DNA of 64,000 nt from Amycolatopsis deserti (GTDB lineage Bacteria > Actinomycetota > Actinomycetes > Mycobacteriales > Pseudonocardiaceae): assembly GCF_014653945.1 (NCBI RefSeq), contig NZ_BNAU01000002.1:303910-367909 (forward strand), read 5' to 3'. The notes under the pieces are model-generated. The model searched no databases. It was not told where the DNA came from and was given only the letters and a program-made list of their open reading frames with translations. The translations under genes were made by a program, and so were the position numbers. Positions 27,805-36,697 of this stretch are shown here, in pieces (the first letter of the stretch is position 1; the number at the start of each line of letters is the position of its first letter).

Positions 27805-29343
27805 TCATCGCAGATCCAGGAGGTTCCGCACCCGGAACTTCTGCACCTTGCCCGAGGTCGTGCGCGGCAGCGGCGTGTCGGTGAAGGTGAACCGGCGAGG
27901 GATCTTGTAGTTCGCCAGCTCGCTCTTCAGGTACCGTGTCAGCTCCTCCTCGCCGACCTCGGACCCGGGCCGCAGGACCACCATGGCTGCGCCGACTTCG
28001 CCCCACCCTGGATCCGGGACACCCACCACCGCGGCCTCGAGGACCGCTGGATGCTGCGCTACCACGCGTTCCACCTCGGCCGGGTACACGTTCAGGCCGC
28101 CGGTGATGATCATGTCCTTCGACCGGCCGGAGATGTAGAGGTAGCCGTCCTCGTCGACGTGGGCCAGGTCACCGGTGTGCAGCCAGCCACCCTCGAGGGT
28201 GGCGGCTGTCGCGTCGGGCTTTCCGTAGTAGCCGATCATCGTGGCCGGCGAGCGGCAGATGATCTCGCCGACCTCGCCCGGCGCGGTGTCCTGCCCGCGC
28301 TCGTCCACCACCCGCACCTCCGCCGCGCTGCAGGCGCGCCCGGCGGAGCCCGCCTTGCCAACGGCCTCGTCGGGTCGGACGTAGGTCATCATCGTGGGGA
28401 ACTCGCTCATCCCGTACACCTGCAGCACCGCACAGGACGGGAGCAGGCGGCGAGCGTCCGCCAGTGCGGTCAGCGGCACCGGTTCGCCGCCGCTGCAGAT
28501 CAGGCGCAGCGAGCTGACGTCGTGGTCGCCGAAACCGGGATGCCCGAGCACACGCTTGAGCACCGTGGGAACGAGCAGCACGGACGTCACCCGGTGCCGT
28601 TCCACCATGGTGAGGAACCGCTCGGGGGTGAAGCCGGTACTGGGCGAGAGCACCACCCGCCCGCCCCGCCACAACGTCGCGAGGGCGAGGTCGTGGAACC
28701 CCGCCGCCCAGCACAAAGCGGGCACCACCAGGTACACCTCGTCCGCGGTGATGCCGTAATCCACGACCTGGTGGAAGGAGTTCCACAACACCGTGGCGTG
28801 GGTGTGCATCGCGCCTTTCGGCGCACCGGTGGTCCCGGAGGTGTACTGCAGCAGGAACAGGTCTCCCGAGCCGACCTCGACCTCCGGCGGCGGGCCGGCC
28901 TGCGAGATCAGCTCCTCATAAGCGAAATCCCCGTCCACGGTGCCCACGCCGACGTACCGGGCGGCCGACCCGCCGGCGCGCAGCTCCTTCACCACTGGTT
29001 CCAGCGCCTGCTCGTACACCACCCAGGACGCCGCGCAGTCGTCCAGGATGTAGCGCAGCTCACCGGCCTTGAGCAGGTAGTTGAGCGGCACCACCACCCC
29101 GCCGAGCTTGGCGACGGCGAAGAAGAGCTCCACCCATTCGACCCGGTTGTGCAGCAGAACGCCGACCCGGTCCCCCTTGGCGAAACCCTGGGCGTGCAGG
29201 GCGGCCGCGAGCCGGTCCGACCGCTCGTCGAGCTCGTCGAAGGTGACCTCACGGCTTTCGAAGACGACCGCCACGCGGCCTTCGTTGACCCGGCCGGCCA
29301 GGCGCGGTTTGCGCAGCAGCTCGGCCACCGTGTAACTGTCCAT
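27805..29343 (-). CDS. AMP-binding acyl-CoA synthetase
   Basis: 512 aa fatty-acyl/aryl-CoA ligase. YTSGTTGAPKGAMHTH (A3), VYGMSEFPTM (A5), GWLHTGDLAHVDEDGYLYI (A7), GLNVYPAEVE and TTSGKVQKFRVR (A10 Lys). It is the last gene of the ABC-importer operon, starting 12 bases after the ATPase gene stop, so it should activate the imported compound or its hydrolysis product to a CoA thioester. Exact substrate cannot be read from the sequence. Confidence 0.92.
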   Translation of the reverse strand: MDSYTVAELLRKPRLAGRVNEGRVAVVFESREVTFDELDERSDRLAAALHAQGFAKGDRVGVLLHNRVEWVELFFAVAKLGGVVVPLNYLLKAGELRYILDDCAASWVVYEQALEPVVKELRAGGSAARYVGVGTVDGDFAYEELISQAGPPPEVEVGSGDLFLLQYTSGTTGAPKGAMHTHATVLWNSFHQVVDYGITADEVYLVVPALCWAAGFHDLALATLWRGGRVVLSPSTGFTPERFLTMVERHRVTSVLLVPTVLKRVLGHPGFGDHDVSSLRLICSGGEPVPLTALADARRLLPSCAVLQVYGMSEFPTMMTYVRPDEAVGKAGSAGRACSAAEVRVVDERGQDTAPGEVGEIICRSPATMIGYYGKPDATAATLEGGWLHTGDLAHVDEDGYLYISGRSKDMIITGGLNVYPAEVERVVAQHPAVLEAAVVGVPDPGWGEVGAAMVVLRPGSEVGEEELTRYLKSELANYKIPRRFTFTDTPLPRTTSGKVQKFRVRNLLDLR

Positions 29344-29355
29344 TTTCGCTCCGCT

Positions 29356-30900
29356 TCAGAAGATCGCGGCGTACATGATCTTTTCCTGGGTGGCCTCTTC
29401 CCGGCTGAACTCGGCCACGGTGCGACCGAACCGGGCGACCAGGATCCGGTCCGACACGGCGAGGATCTCCGGCAGGTAGGACGAGATGACGATGACCGCC
29501 TTGCCCTCGTCGGCGAGCTGCCGGATCAACTGGTGGATCTCCTCGATCGCGCCGACGTCCACACCGCGCGTCGGCTCGTCGAAGATGACCACCTCCGGGT
29601 CCGCCACCAGCGACTTGCCGACGACCACCTTCTGCTGGTTCCCGCCGGAGAGCTCGACGATCTTCGCGTCGGCGTTGATCGCCTTGATCCGCAGCCGGTC
29701 GCTCCACTCCTTCGCCACCCGCTTGCGCCGCGCCGAGGACAACCACCACTGCCGCCGCCCCTTGCGCGAGGCGAGCAGGCCGAGGTAGAGGTTCTCGGCG
29801 ATGGTCATCGTCTCGAAGAACCCGTCCAGTTTGCGATCCTCGGTGATGTAGACGATCCCGTCGTCGATCGCCTGCTTCGGCACCCGGTAGCGCACCGGTT
29901 TCCCGTTGAGCAGCACGCGGCCACCGTGGATGCGGTTGCGCTTGAGCGCCCCGGCGATGATCTTCGCGGTTTCCGTGCGGCCACTGCCGATCAGGCCAGC
30001 GATGCCGAGCACCTCGCCCGCGTAGGCGGAGAACGACATGTTCTTCACGACGTTGCCCAGGATGAGGTTCTCGACCTCCAGCACGCGGCGCTTGCGAACG
30101 TCCGCTGTGCGACGCGGCTCCACCCGGGCGGCGCCGCCCAGTTCGCGCCCCACCATGTGCCGGACGATCTCGTCCCGGTTGGTCTTGGCCGCTTCCAGGC
30201 ACGCCACCCTTTCACCGTCACGCAGGACGGTGACCCGGTCGGCGATCTTGAGCGACTCCTCCAGGGCGTGCGACACATAGATGACGCCCAGGCCCGCCGC
30301 GCGAAGATCGTCGATGACGTTGAACAGGTGGAGCGTCTCCTCGGGGGTGAGGCTGGCGGTCGGCTCGTCGAAGATGACGATCCGCGCCCGGGAGCGCAGG
30401 GCCCGCGCGATCTCCACCATCTGCTTCTTCGCCGCGCCCAAGGTGGACACGTAGTCCGTCGGATCGACGTGGAAGTTCATCGACTGCAACAGTTGCTGGG
30501 CACCGATGTTGAGCGAGCGGAAACGGGTCAGCACCTTTTCGTGCCCCAGCTCGATGTTCTGCGCCGCGGTCATCGTCGGCACCAGGCTCGTCTCCTGGTA
30601 CACCATCGCGATCCCATGTTCGAGCGCGTCGTGCGGGCGGCGGAAGTTCACCAGCTCGCCACCGATCCGCAGCTCCCCGCTCGAGTGCTGCACCGCGCCG
30701 GCGAGGATCTTGCACAGCGTCGACTTGCCCGCGCCGTTCTCGCCGACCAGCGCGTGCACCTCGCCGGCGCGCAGGTCGAAGTCGACGTCGTGGATCGCGT
30801 GCACGCCGCGGTAGGTCTTGGTCACCTTCGACATCTCGACCAGCAGGGTCTGCCCGGTCGCCGGGTCGATCTCCAGCTGCTCCACGATGGACTGGTTCAT
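29356..30900 (-). CDS. Ribose-type ABC importer, double ATP-binding subunit
   Basis: 514 aa with two ATPase domains, as in RbsA/MglA. First: Walker A GENGAGKSTL (about 54-63), signature replaced by LGAAKKQMVEIARAL, Walker B IVIFDEPTASL. Second: degenerate Walker A GLIGSGRTETAK, signature ELSGGNQQKVVVGKSL, Walker B VVIFDEPTRGVD. Drives import with the two permeases and the binding protein of this operon. ATG at 30900 overlaps the stop of the SMP-30 gene by one base (TGATG). Confidence 0.94.
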   Translation of the reverse strand: MNQSIVEQLEIDPATGQTLLVEMSKVTKTYRGVHAIHDVDFDLRAGEVHALVGENGAGKSTLCKILAGAVQHSSGELRIGGELVNFRRPHDALEHGIAMVYQETSLVPTMTAAQNIELGHEKVLTRFRSLNIGAQQLLQSMNFHVDPTDYVSTLGAAKKQMVEIARALRSRARIVIFDEPTASLTPEETLHLFNVIDDLRAAGLGVIYVSHALEESLKIADRVTVLRDGERVACLEAAKTNRDEIVRHMVGRELGGAARVEPRRTADVRKRRVLEVENLILGNVVKNMSFSAYAGEVLGIAGLIGSGRTETAKIIAGALKRNRIHGGRVLLNGKPVRYRVPKQAIDDGIVYITEDRKLDGFFETMTIAENLYLGLLASRKGRRQWWLSSARRKRVAKEWSDRLRIKAINADAKIVELSGGNQQKVVVGKSLVADPEVVIFDEPTRGVDVGAIEEIHQLIRQLADEGKAVIVISSYLPEILAVSDRILVARFGRTVAEFSREEATQEKIMYAAIF

Positions 30901-32009
30901 CACGCCTCCCCCGCGCCGGTCACCAGCACCTGGTCCCCGCCGTGCACCGCGATGAACAGCCGGCTTCCGCACTGGCGGGCCGAGGTGACACCGTGCCGCC
31001 GGCCACCGCCGCGGCTGTGCATGCTCGAGACCACGTAGCCCTCCTCGTCCAGCCGGGCCACCAGGCCGTAGGACCGGGGTGGCGCCCACGGCTTGATCAC
31101 GCCGAGCTTGCGGATCTGGCCGCCCTGCAACGGTTCCAGGCCGGAGTCGAGGCCACGCAACGCGGGGCGGATCCAGTAGTCCGGCTCGATCGTGCGCATC
31201 ATCTCCTCGACGTAGTCGCGCTGGGTCAGCACGAACTCCACCAGCTGGGTGCGCAGCGCGAACATCGCCAGCCAGTAGCCGCCCGGGGCCGGGTTGATCC
31301 GGCCCGGGTAGCCGGGCAGGTTCTCCCGCAAGATGCGAGCGGCTCCGCCGGCCAGCGGGTAGAGGCGGACCCGGTGCGCCCACGCCTCGCAGACGACGAG
31401 CGCGTCCTGCCCGGGTGTCAGGGACACTCCGCTGGCGTAGGCCAGTCCGCCGGCCAGCACGGTGGTGCGACCGGACCGGGGGTCGTGGCGCAGCAGCCGT
31501 CCGCAGGCGTTCTGCTCCATCAAGTCCCGAATCCAGTCACGGCCGTGGTGCCGGGTGGACCCGTCGGTGAGGTAGATCGTGCCGTCGCCGGCGAGCGCGA
31601 CGTCCGTCGGGCAGTGGATCGGCACCCCGGATTCGTCTGCCGCGGTCACCAGCTCCGCCGCTCCGTCACGGCCCAGCCGCATCAGGCCGGTCCCCGCCAC
31701 ACCCACCAGCAGGCCGTCGGGACCGGGCTCCAGCGCGCCGGCCGGCCCCGGCAGGGTGGCGAGCACCTCGGAGTGGCCGAAGTCCGGACCGGACACCCGC
31801 ACCACCCGGTCGGCGGTGCTCACGTACAGGTCGCCGCGCTCGTCCAGGCACACGTCCTCGGGCTCGGTCAGGCCGCCGATCGCGGTCGCGACGGCGTCGA
31901 GCTCGTCGTCCGGCGTGAGCCCGCCGTCCAGCGGCGGGATGGCCCGGTGTTCGGACCTGCCGGGAAAGAGGAACTCCTTGACCAGTTCCCAGGCTTCGAC
32001 TCGGGGCAT
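30900..32009 (-). CDS. SMP-30/strictosidine-synthase-like beta-propeller protein
   Basis: 369 aa. Repeated propeller blade motifs (GLTEPEDVCLDERGDLYVST, GTIYLTDGSTRHHGRDWI, GGLAYASGVSLTPGQDALVV, ENLPGYPGRINPAPGGYWLA) mark the strictosidine-synthase / gluconolactonase superfamily, many members of which are Ca-dependent lactonases or esterases. No signal peptide, so cytoplasmic. It resembles the C-terminal half of the permease fusion encoded 12 bases upstream (both contain NLPGYPGRIN- or NFPGYLDNIN-type blades), which suggests duplication. Role: probably hydrolysis of the imported compound. GGAGGAGG precedes ATG 32009. Confidence 0.86.
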   Translation of the reverse strand: MPRVEAWELVKEFLFPGRSEHRAIPPLDGGLTPDDELDAVATAIGGLTEPEDVCLDERGDLYVSTADRVVRVSGPDFGHSEVLATLPGPAGALEPGPDGLLVGVAGTGLMRLGRDGAAELVTAADESGVPIHCPTDVALAGDGTIYLTDGSTRHHGRDWIRDLMEQNACGRLLRHDPRSGRTTVLAGGLAYASGVSLTPGQDALVVCEAWAHRVRLYPLAGGAARILRENLPGYPGRINPAPGGYWLAMFALRTQLVEFVLTQRDYVEEMMRTIEPDYWIRPALRGLDSGLEPLQGGQIRKLGVIKPWAPPRSYGLVARLDEEGYVVSSMHSRGGGRRHGVTSARQCGSRLFIAVHGGDQVLVTGAGEA

Positions 32010-32021
32010 CGGTCCTCCTCC

Positions 32022-34223
32022 TCAGCCGACCGTGGCGGGACGGCCCGCCCGCTCGGTGGTGGCCATTTCGGGTCGATCGGCGCGGAGCTCGACGCGGCCG
32101 ATCCGGTTGTTCTCGAGCCCCCCGATGTAGAGGTAGCCGTTGTGCTCGCGCATCGACGTGATGGTGGAGTGCTTCTCCCCGCCCGGATCCCAGTAGGCTT
32201 CCAGCACCTCTCCGGCATCGGACACCTTGACCACGCAACCGTGGTTCATGCTCGGGTAGAGCCATTCGTCGCGCGGAATGCGCTTCATCATGCGGCGCCG
32301 GAAGGTGGGCATGCGCATCGCGAGGTCGTAGGCGGGTGAACGCATCCCGTTGAGCGCCACCCAGTAGGTTCCGTCGGAGGCCCGGTTGATGTTGTCCAGG
32401 TAGCCGGGGAAGTTGTCCATGAAGATCTCGAGCTCGCCCTTCTTCGGCCCGCTGTGCCAGTACCGCAGGATGCGGCACAGCCAGGTCTGCGCGATGAGCA
32501 GCGACTCGCCGTCGTGGCAGCTGCAGATCCCGTTGGGGAACACCAGATCCCGGATCACCGTCCGGGTCTTCCCGGTCGCGGGGTCGTAGCAGAGCAGCCG
32601 CCCGTTGGGCCTGCCCTCGACGCCGTCGAGGATCCAGTCGGCCATGTCGAAGCGGGTGGTGGCCTCGCTGAACCAGACCTTGCCGTCGGGCGTGATGTCG
32701 AGGTCGTCGGCCATGCGCAACCGCGAGTCGTCCCGCAGCTGGATCCACGTCCGGTTGGTCTCGTCGGAGAGCTTGCGGTGCTTGCCGTCCGGGGACACGG
32801 AATACAGACCCATGCCGCCGACGCACACGATCAGGTTCTCGTCGGCGTCGAACGCCATGCCCAGCGGGTGCCCGCCGATGCGGGCGAAGACCTCGCGCTT
32901 GCTGAAGTCGGGTCCGGAGAAGCGGAGGATCCAACCCTGCCGGGTACCGCAGTAGACGCGTCCCTGCGAGTCCACGATCACATCCTCGGGACCCTCGACC
33001 TCGCCGAGCCCGATCGCTTCCGCGTCGCGCAGCCGGTCGTTGATCGCGAACGGGCTGCCCGAGCCCGGCCGGACGTCCGGCAGCGGGCCGTACTCCACCA
33101 GGGTCGGGTTGACGTAGGTCTTCTGGATGGCCTTGCCGCGGTTCTTGCCCCACTTGGTGTCCAGACCCACGGCGACGATCAGCACCACCGCCAGCACGGT
33201 CTGCAGTACCTCGCCGCCCACGTCCATCAGCAACAAACCCTTGCCCAGCAAGCTGATCGTCGCCGCGCCGATGAAGGCTCGCCAGACAGTGCCCTTGCCG
33301 CCGGTGAGGCTGATGCCGCCCAGGATGACCGCGGTCAGCACGTTCAGCTCGAGACCCTCGCCGACGCGCGCGCTGGCGCTGCTCAGCCGCGCCGCGTAGA
33401 AGACGCCCGCCAGCGCGCACAGCGCCCCCGCGACGACGTAGCTGATCAGCAGGACCCGCTCCACGCGGATGCCCGCGTGGCGGGCGGCCCGACGGCTCGC
33501 GCCGACCGCGGTGATGTGCCACCCGAGCCGCGACCTGCTGAGCACGATGTGCCCGACGACGAGCACCACCAGCAAGGTGACGAAGCTGAACGGCAGGCCG
33601 GCGACCTTGCCCGTGCCGAACCAGTCCCACACCGGGTCCATGACGAACACCGACGCGGTCTTGGCCGAGTAGTGCAGGTCGAGCAGGTTCAGCACGCCAC
33701 GGAAGATGATCAGCGTGACCAACGTGGTCAGGAACGGCCGCGCCTTGAGGTAGGCGACGATCGTGCCGTTGGTGGCGCCCAGCAGGGCACCGGCCACCAG
33801 CGTCAGCAGGATCGCCGGCACGACCGGCACCCCGACGACGGTGATCAGCAGGATCGCGATCATGTTGCACAGCCCGAACATCGAGCCGACGGACAGATCG
33901 ATGCCCCCGGAGATCATCACCACGGCCATGCCGAGGCAGATCAACGAGATCTCCGCGAGCTCTGCCGCCGTCGACAACAGGTTCGCGGAGGTGGCGAAAC
34001 CCGGGGCCGCGACGGAGAAGAACACGATCACCGCGATCAGGATGGCCAGCGGGATTGCCGGCTCCATCCACCTCTTCTCGAACAGCTCAGCGAAGAACTG
34101 TTGCGGCGAGGCGCGGTAACGCAGGTGGCGAAACCGGTCGCGAACGGTTTCGTGCTCTCGGACGTTGCGCTCAGGTGGGCGGCGCCGCGATGTCGCGGGC
34201 CGCACCTCCGCAGTTGCCGTCAT
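32022..34223 (-). CDS. Fusion: ribose-type ABC permease + strictosidine-synthase/SMP-30 beta-propeller
   Basis: 733 aa. Residues ~50-355 are a RbsC-type permease with about 10 membrane segments (LICLGMAVVMISGGIDLSVG, VTLIIFRGVLNLL, ILGGISLTGGKGTV are family signatures). Residues ~370-715 form a beta-propeller with VEGPEDVIVDSQGRVYCGTR, GGHPLGMAFDADENLIV, ADDLDITPDGKVWFSE, FPNGICSCHDGESLLIA and FPGYLDNINRASDGTYWVA. The reading frame is continuous, with a short linker (TYVNPTLVEYGPLPDVRPG) and no internal start with a good ribosome site. RbsC C-termini are cytoplasmic, so the propeller should sit at the inner mouth of the channel. ATG at 34223 follows GGAGAGGG. Confidence 0.9.
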   Translation of the reverse strand: MTATAEVRPATSRRRPPERNVREHETVRDRFRHLRYRASPQQFFAELFEKRWMEPAIPLAILIAVIVFFSVAAPGFATSANLLSTAAELAEISLICLGMAVVMISGGIDLSVGSMFGLCNMIAILLITVVGVPVVPAILLTLVAGALLGATNGTIVAYLKARPFLTTLVTLIIFRGVLNLLDLHYSAKTASVFVMDPVWDWFGTGKVAGLPFSFVTLLVVLVVGHIVLSRSRLGWHITAVGASRRAARHAGIRVERVLLISYVVAGALCALAGVFYAARLSSASARVGEGLELNVLTAVILGGISLTGGKGTVWRAFIGAATISLLGKGLLLMDVGGEVLQTVLAVVLIVAVGLDTKWGKNRGKAIQKTYVNPTLVEYGPLPDVRPGSGSPFAINDRLRDAEAIGLGEVEGPEDVIVDSQGRVYCGTRQGWILRFSGPDFSKREVFARIGGHPLGMAFDADENLIVCVGGMGLYSVSPDGKHRKLSDETNRTWIQLRDDSRLRMADDLDITPDGKVWFSEATTRFDMADWILDGVEGRPNGRLLCYDPATGKTRTVIRDLVFPNGICSCHDGESLLIAQTWLCRILRYWHSGPKKGELEIFMDNFPGYLDNINRASDGTYWVALNGMRSPAYDLAMRMPTFRRRMMKRIPRDEWLYPSMNHGCVVKVSDAGEVLEAYWDPGGEKHSTITSMREHNGYLYIGGLENNRIGRVELRADRPEMATTERAGRPATVG

Positions 34224-34250
34224 GGTTCTCCCTCTCCGGAGCTGGGGCGC

Positions 34251-34282
34251 GCCGGGACGCCGCGGGCGGGAGGCGTCCCGGC
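34251..34282 (-). terminator. Intra-operon hairpin after the binding-protein gene
   Basis: Perfect 11-base GC stem (34251-34261 with 34272-34282, 10-base loop) in the 69-base gap between binding protein and permease fusion. Such hairpins commonly protect the upstream message or attenuate transcription so that binding protein exceeds membrane subunits. Confidence 0.65.
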
Positions 34283-34292
34283 GGGGATGGGA

Positions 34293-35369
34293 TCAGCGAA
34301 CGGTCAGCCCGTCGTTCTTGCCGTCGTAGCACATGTTCGGCTGGTTCCAGTTGCTCTTGTCGATCTTCACCAGCGGGGTGTAGTCGGCGATCCGGGCCGT
34401 GCCGGGGGCCTGCCCGGACTGGACCAGGTATTTCGCGATCGCCACGATGTCCGTGCCCTGCGTTGGCACCGAGTAGCCGTAGGACTGGAAGAACATGCCG
34501 TCGCGCACACCCTCGCAGGCGATGTTGCTGTGGTCGGAGGTGAACACCTTGACCTGACCGAGCTTGCCCGCCTCCTTGATCGCGGCGGCCGCTCCGTACT
34601 GCATCTGGTCCCAGAAGCCCCAGCTGGCGCACAGGTTCGGGTGCTGCTGGATCACCGTCGCGGTGATGTCGTGGGCCTTGGTGCGGTCCCAGTTCGCCGC
34701 CTGCGTGGAGACGATCTTGATCTCCGGGTGCTGGTCGAAGACCTGCTTCGCGCCGGCCATCACGTCGAGCGTGAACCCGGAGGTGGCGTCACCCTGGACG
34801 ATTTGCACCTCGTGCGACGTCTGTGTGTTCGCACCGCACTGCGCGACGATGTCGGTGGCGATGCGGCGGCCGAGGTCGATGGTGTCGGCGCCGACGAAGG
34901 CGTCGGACTTGTAGTTGCTCACCATGTTGATCTGGATGACGTAGATCCCCGCCTGCTGCGCCTGCTGGATGAGCTTGGCGAGGATCTGCACGTCGAAGTT
35001 GTGCACCACCAGGACAGCCGGTTTGTCGTTGATGAGCGACTGCACGGCTTCGGCCTGCTTCGCGGTGTCCCAGTTGGGGTCGCGCAGCACGTAGTTCATG
35101 CCGGCGGCCTTGAACCCGCGTTCCAGCTGCCGGTTCCACTCCTCCATCAGCGGGGTGCCCATGCCGACCGGCACGAACGCGGCTGTCTTGCCCTGCAAGC
35201 TGTTCAGCGCGTGGTCGCGCAGCTCTCCCGCGGAAGCCGTCGGCGGCACTTGGTTGTTTCCCGCGGCCGTGGTCTGGGCGCTGCCCCCGGTCGAGCAGCC
35301 GGTGACAGCCAGCACGGCGGCCGCGGCGAGCCCACTGATCCGCAGCATCCGCGATTTGCCGATTCGCAT
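34293..35369 (-). CDS. Ribose-type ABC importer, substrate-binding lipoprotein
   Basis: 358 aa. Lipoprotein signal with lipobox AVTGC (Cys25), then a periplasmic-binding-protein type 1 fold of the RbsB/xylose group (KTAAFVPVGMGTPLMEEW, AVQSLINDKPAVLVVHNFDV, VSNYKSDAFVGADTIDLGRR, CASWGFWDQMQYGAAAAIKE). Aromatic residues in the pocket regions (NWD, YKSD, WGFW) would fit a cyclic ligand, but this is not decisive. Extracytoplasmic receptor of the importer whose permeases flank it. Confidence 0.93.
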   Translation of the reverse strand: MRIGKSRMLRISGLAAAAVLAVTGCSTGGSAQTTAAGNNQVPPTASAGELRDHALNSLQGKTAAFVPVGMGTPLMEEWNRQLERGFKAAGMNYVLRDPNWDTAKQAEAVQSLINDKPAVLVVHNFDVQILAKLIQQAQQAGIYVIQINMVSNYKSDAFVGADTIDLGRRIATDIVAQCGANTQTSHEVQIVQGDATSGFTLDVMAGAKQVFDQHPEIKIVSTQAANWDRTKAHDITATVIQQHPNLCASWGFWDQMQYGAAAAIKEAGKLGQVKVFTSDHSNIACEGVRDGMFFQSYGYSVPTQGTDIVAIAKYLVQSGQAPGTARIADYTPLVKIDKSNWNQPNMCYDGKNDGLTVR

Positions 35370-35413
35370 GGCAGGACCTCCTTGTCCTTGGGTCGAAATT
35401 CGTTGTCCGGGGT

Positions 35414-36412
35414 TCAGTCGCCCTGGCGGACGGTCTCCTCGTCACGCGGGTGCAGCCGGTTGTCCAGCACGAGCGCCGCGAGCAGGATCAAGCCCTTGAT
35501 GATGTCCTGCTCGTGAGTGTTCATGTTGAGGATGGTCATCCCGTTGAGCATCACACCGATCAGTGCGGTGCCCACGACCACGCTCAGCACGCTGCCCCGC
35601 CCACCGACCAGGCTGATGCCACCGACCACCACGACGAGCAGCACGTCGTAGATCAGCGAGCTGTCGATCACCTGCGTGTTGAGCCCGCCGACGGATCCGG
35701 CGACGACGAGGCCGCCGACGAACCCGATCGTGGCGCTGGCCATGTACTCGAAGATGGTGAGTGGCCGGACGGAAATTCCCGACAGGGCCGCCGCGCCCGC
35801 GTTGTCGCCGTGCGCGTAGATGAACCGGCCCGTTTTGGTCCGCGCCAGCATGACTTGCGCCAGCACCGCGGTCACCACGAACACGATGATGGGGACCGGG
35901 ATGCCGAACAAGGTGCCCTGACCGAGCGCGACGACGAAGTGCCGGTCGCCGGGCAGTTCGGCGATCAGTCCATCGAGGACGGTCGTGCGCGCCAGGCCGT
36001 AGACGAGCAGACCGGAGGCCAGCGTCGCGAACAGGGCCGGGATCTCGGCGAACGCGATCAGGAAACCGTTGAACAGCCCCATCACCAGCACGATCCCGAT
36101 GCCCACGATCAGCGCGACGGGCGTGCTGACTTCGGTGCGCATCAGCTGGATCGCCACTGCGGTGGCGACGCCCATCGAAGCGATGAGCGAGAGGTCCATA
36201 CCGCGTGCGACCACCACGACCGCCATCGCCACGCCGAAGATTCCGAGTGACGACACGCTGCGGACCAGGTTGACGAGGTTGTTCAGCTGGAGGAAGCCGT
36301 TGAGGGTCAGGCCGAACACCACGAAGAGCGCCACGACCACCACGAGGACGATTTGCTCCTGGGAGATGTTGGCCAGCAGGCCGGATCGCCGCCGTAAAAG
36401 AGTTCCGCTCAT
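35414..36412 (-). CDS. Ribose-type ABC importer permease
   Basis: 332 aa, about 9-10 membrane helices. RbsC-type signature regions: GIFGVAMAVVVVARGMDLSL, FATLASGLLVYGLARTTVL, VVVVGGISLVGGRGSVLSV. First gene of the six-gene importer operon (permease, binding protein, permease-propeller fusion, propeller, ATPase, CoA ligase). ATG at 36412 with GGAG 5 bases upstream is preferred over GTG at 36418. Two CCGATCGG/CCGAACGG sites lie directly upstream. Confidence 0.93.
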   Translation of the reverse strand: MSGTLLRRRSGLLANISQEQIVLVVVVALFVVFGLTLNGFLQLNNLVNLVRSVSSLGIFGVAMAVVVVARGMDLSLIASMGVATAVAIQLMRTEVSTPVALIVGIGIVLVMGLFNGFLIAFAEIPALFATLASGLLVYGLARTTVLDGLIAELPGDRHFVVALGQGTLFGIPVPIIVFVVTAVLAQVMLARTKTGRFIYAHGDNAGAAALSGISVRPLTIFEYMASATIGFVGGLVVAGSVGGLNTQVIDSSLIYDVLLVVVVGGISLVGGRGSVLSVVVGTALIGVMLNGMTILNMNTHEQDIIKGLILLAALVLDNRLHPRDEETVRQGD

Positions 36413-36436
36413 CGCCACTCCGTTGTCCGATGGCTC

Positions 36437-36478
36437 TGTATCGATCGGTCAGTACCGAACGTCGGACCGAACGGTACA
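36437..36478. promoter_or_regulatory. Two adjacent operators upstream of the ABC importer operon
   Basis: TGTATCGATCGGTCAG (36437-36452), then a GTACCG arm (36452-36457) and GGACCGAACGGTACA (36464-36478). Both resemble the shared TNNACCGATCGGTNNA site. They lie 25-65 bases upstream of the first permease start, in the divergent region with the TetR gene at 36698. Confidence 0.65.
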
Positions 36479-36651
36479 GGCGATCTGTGGCGAGTCAATC
36501 CCTGATCGAGCAGCCGCGTCTGGACTTCACCCAGATGAGTGACTGCGCTCACAAGGTGCTGGGTACACCGGCTGCTGCCGCGTTGCTACGGGTGGTACGT
36601 GGAACGACCCGCGGTCGGCTTCGTCGGCCAATCGCTGCCCGTTGCGATTCC

Positions 36652-36682
36652 TATACTGATCGGTACGCTGGCACCGATCGGC
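36652..36682. promoter_or_regulatory. Operator pair in front of the TetR gene at 36698
   Basis: ATACTGATCGGTAC and CACCGATCGGCG, two half-matched copies of the shared site ending 16 bases before the TetR start; likely autoregulation. Confidence 0.55.
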
Positions 36683-36697
36683 GAACGGGGAGGAACG

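Noticed and set aside
27709..31038. 1109-codon open frame on the plus strand
   Set aside because: Lies antisense to the CoA ligase and the ABC ATPase, whose families are certain; composition is Arg/His/Gln/Pro-rich as expected from the opposite strand of GC-rich coding DNA.
32454..35516. 1020-codon open frame on the plus strand
   Set aside because: Antisense to the permease fusion and binding-protein genes; no family motif and mirror-type amino-acid composition.
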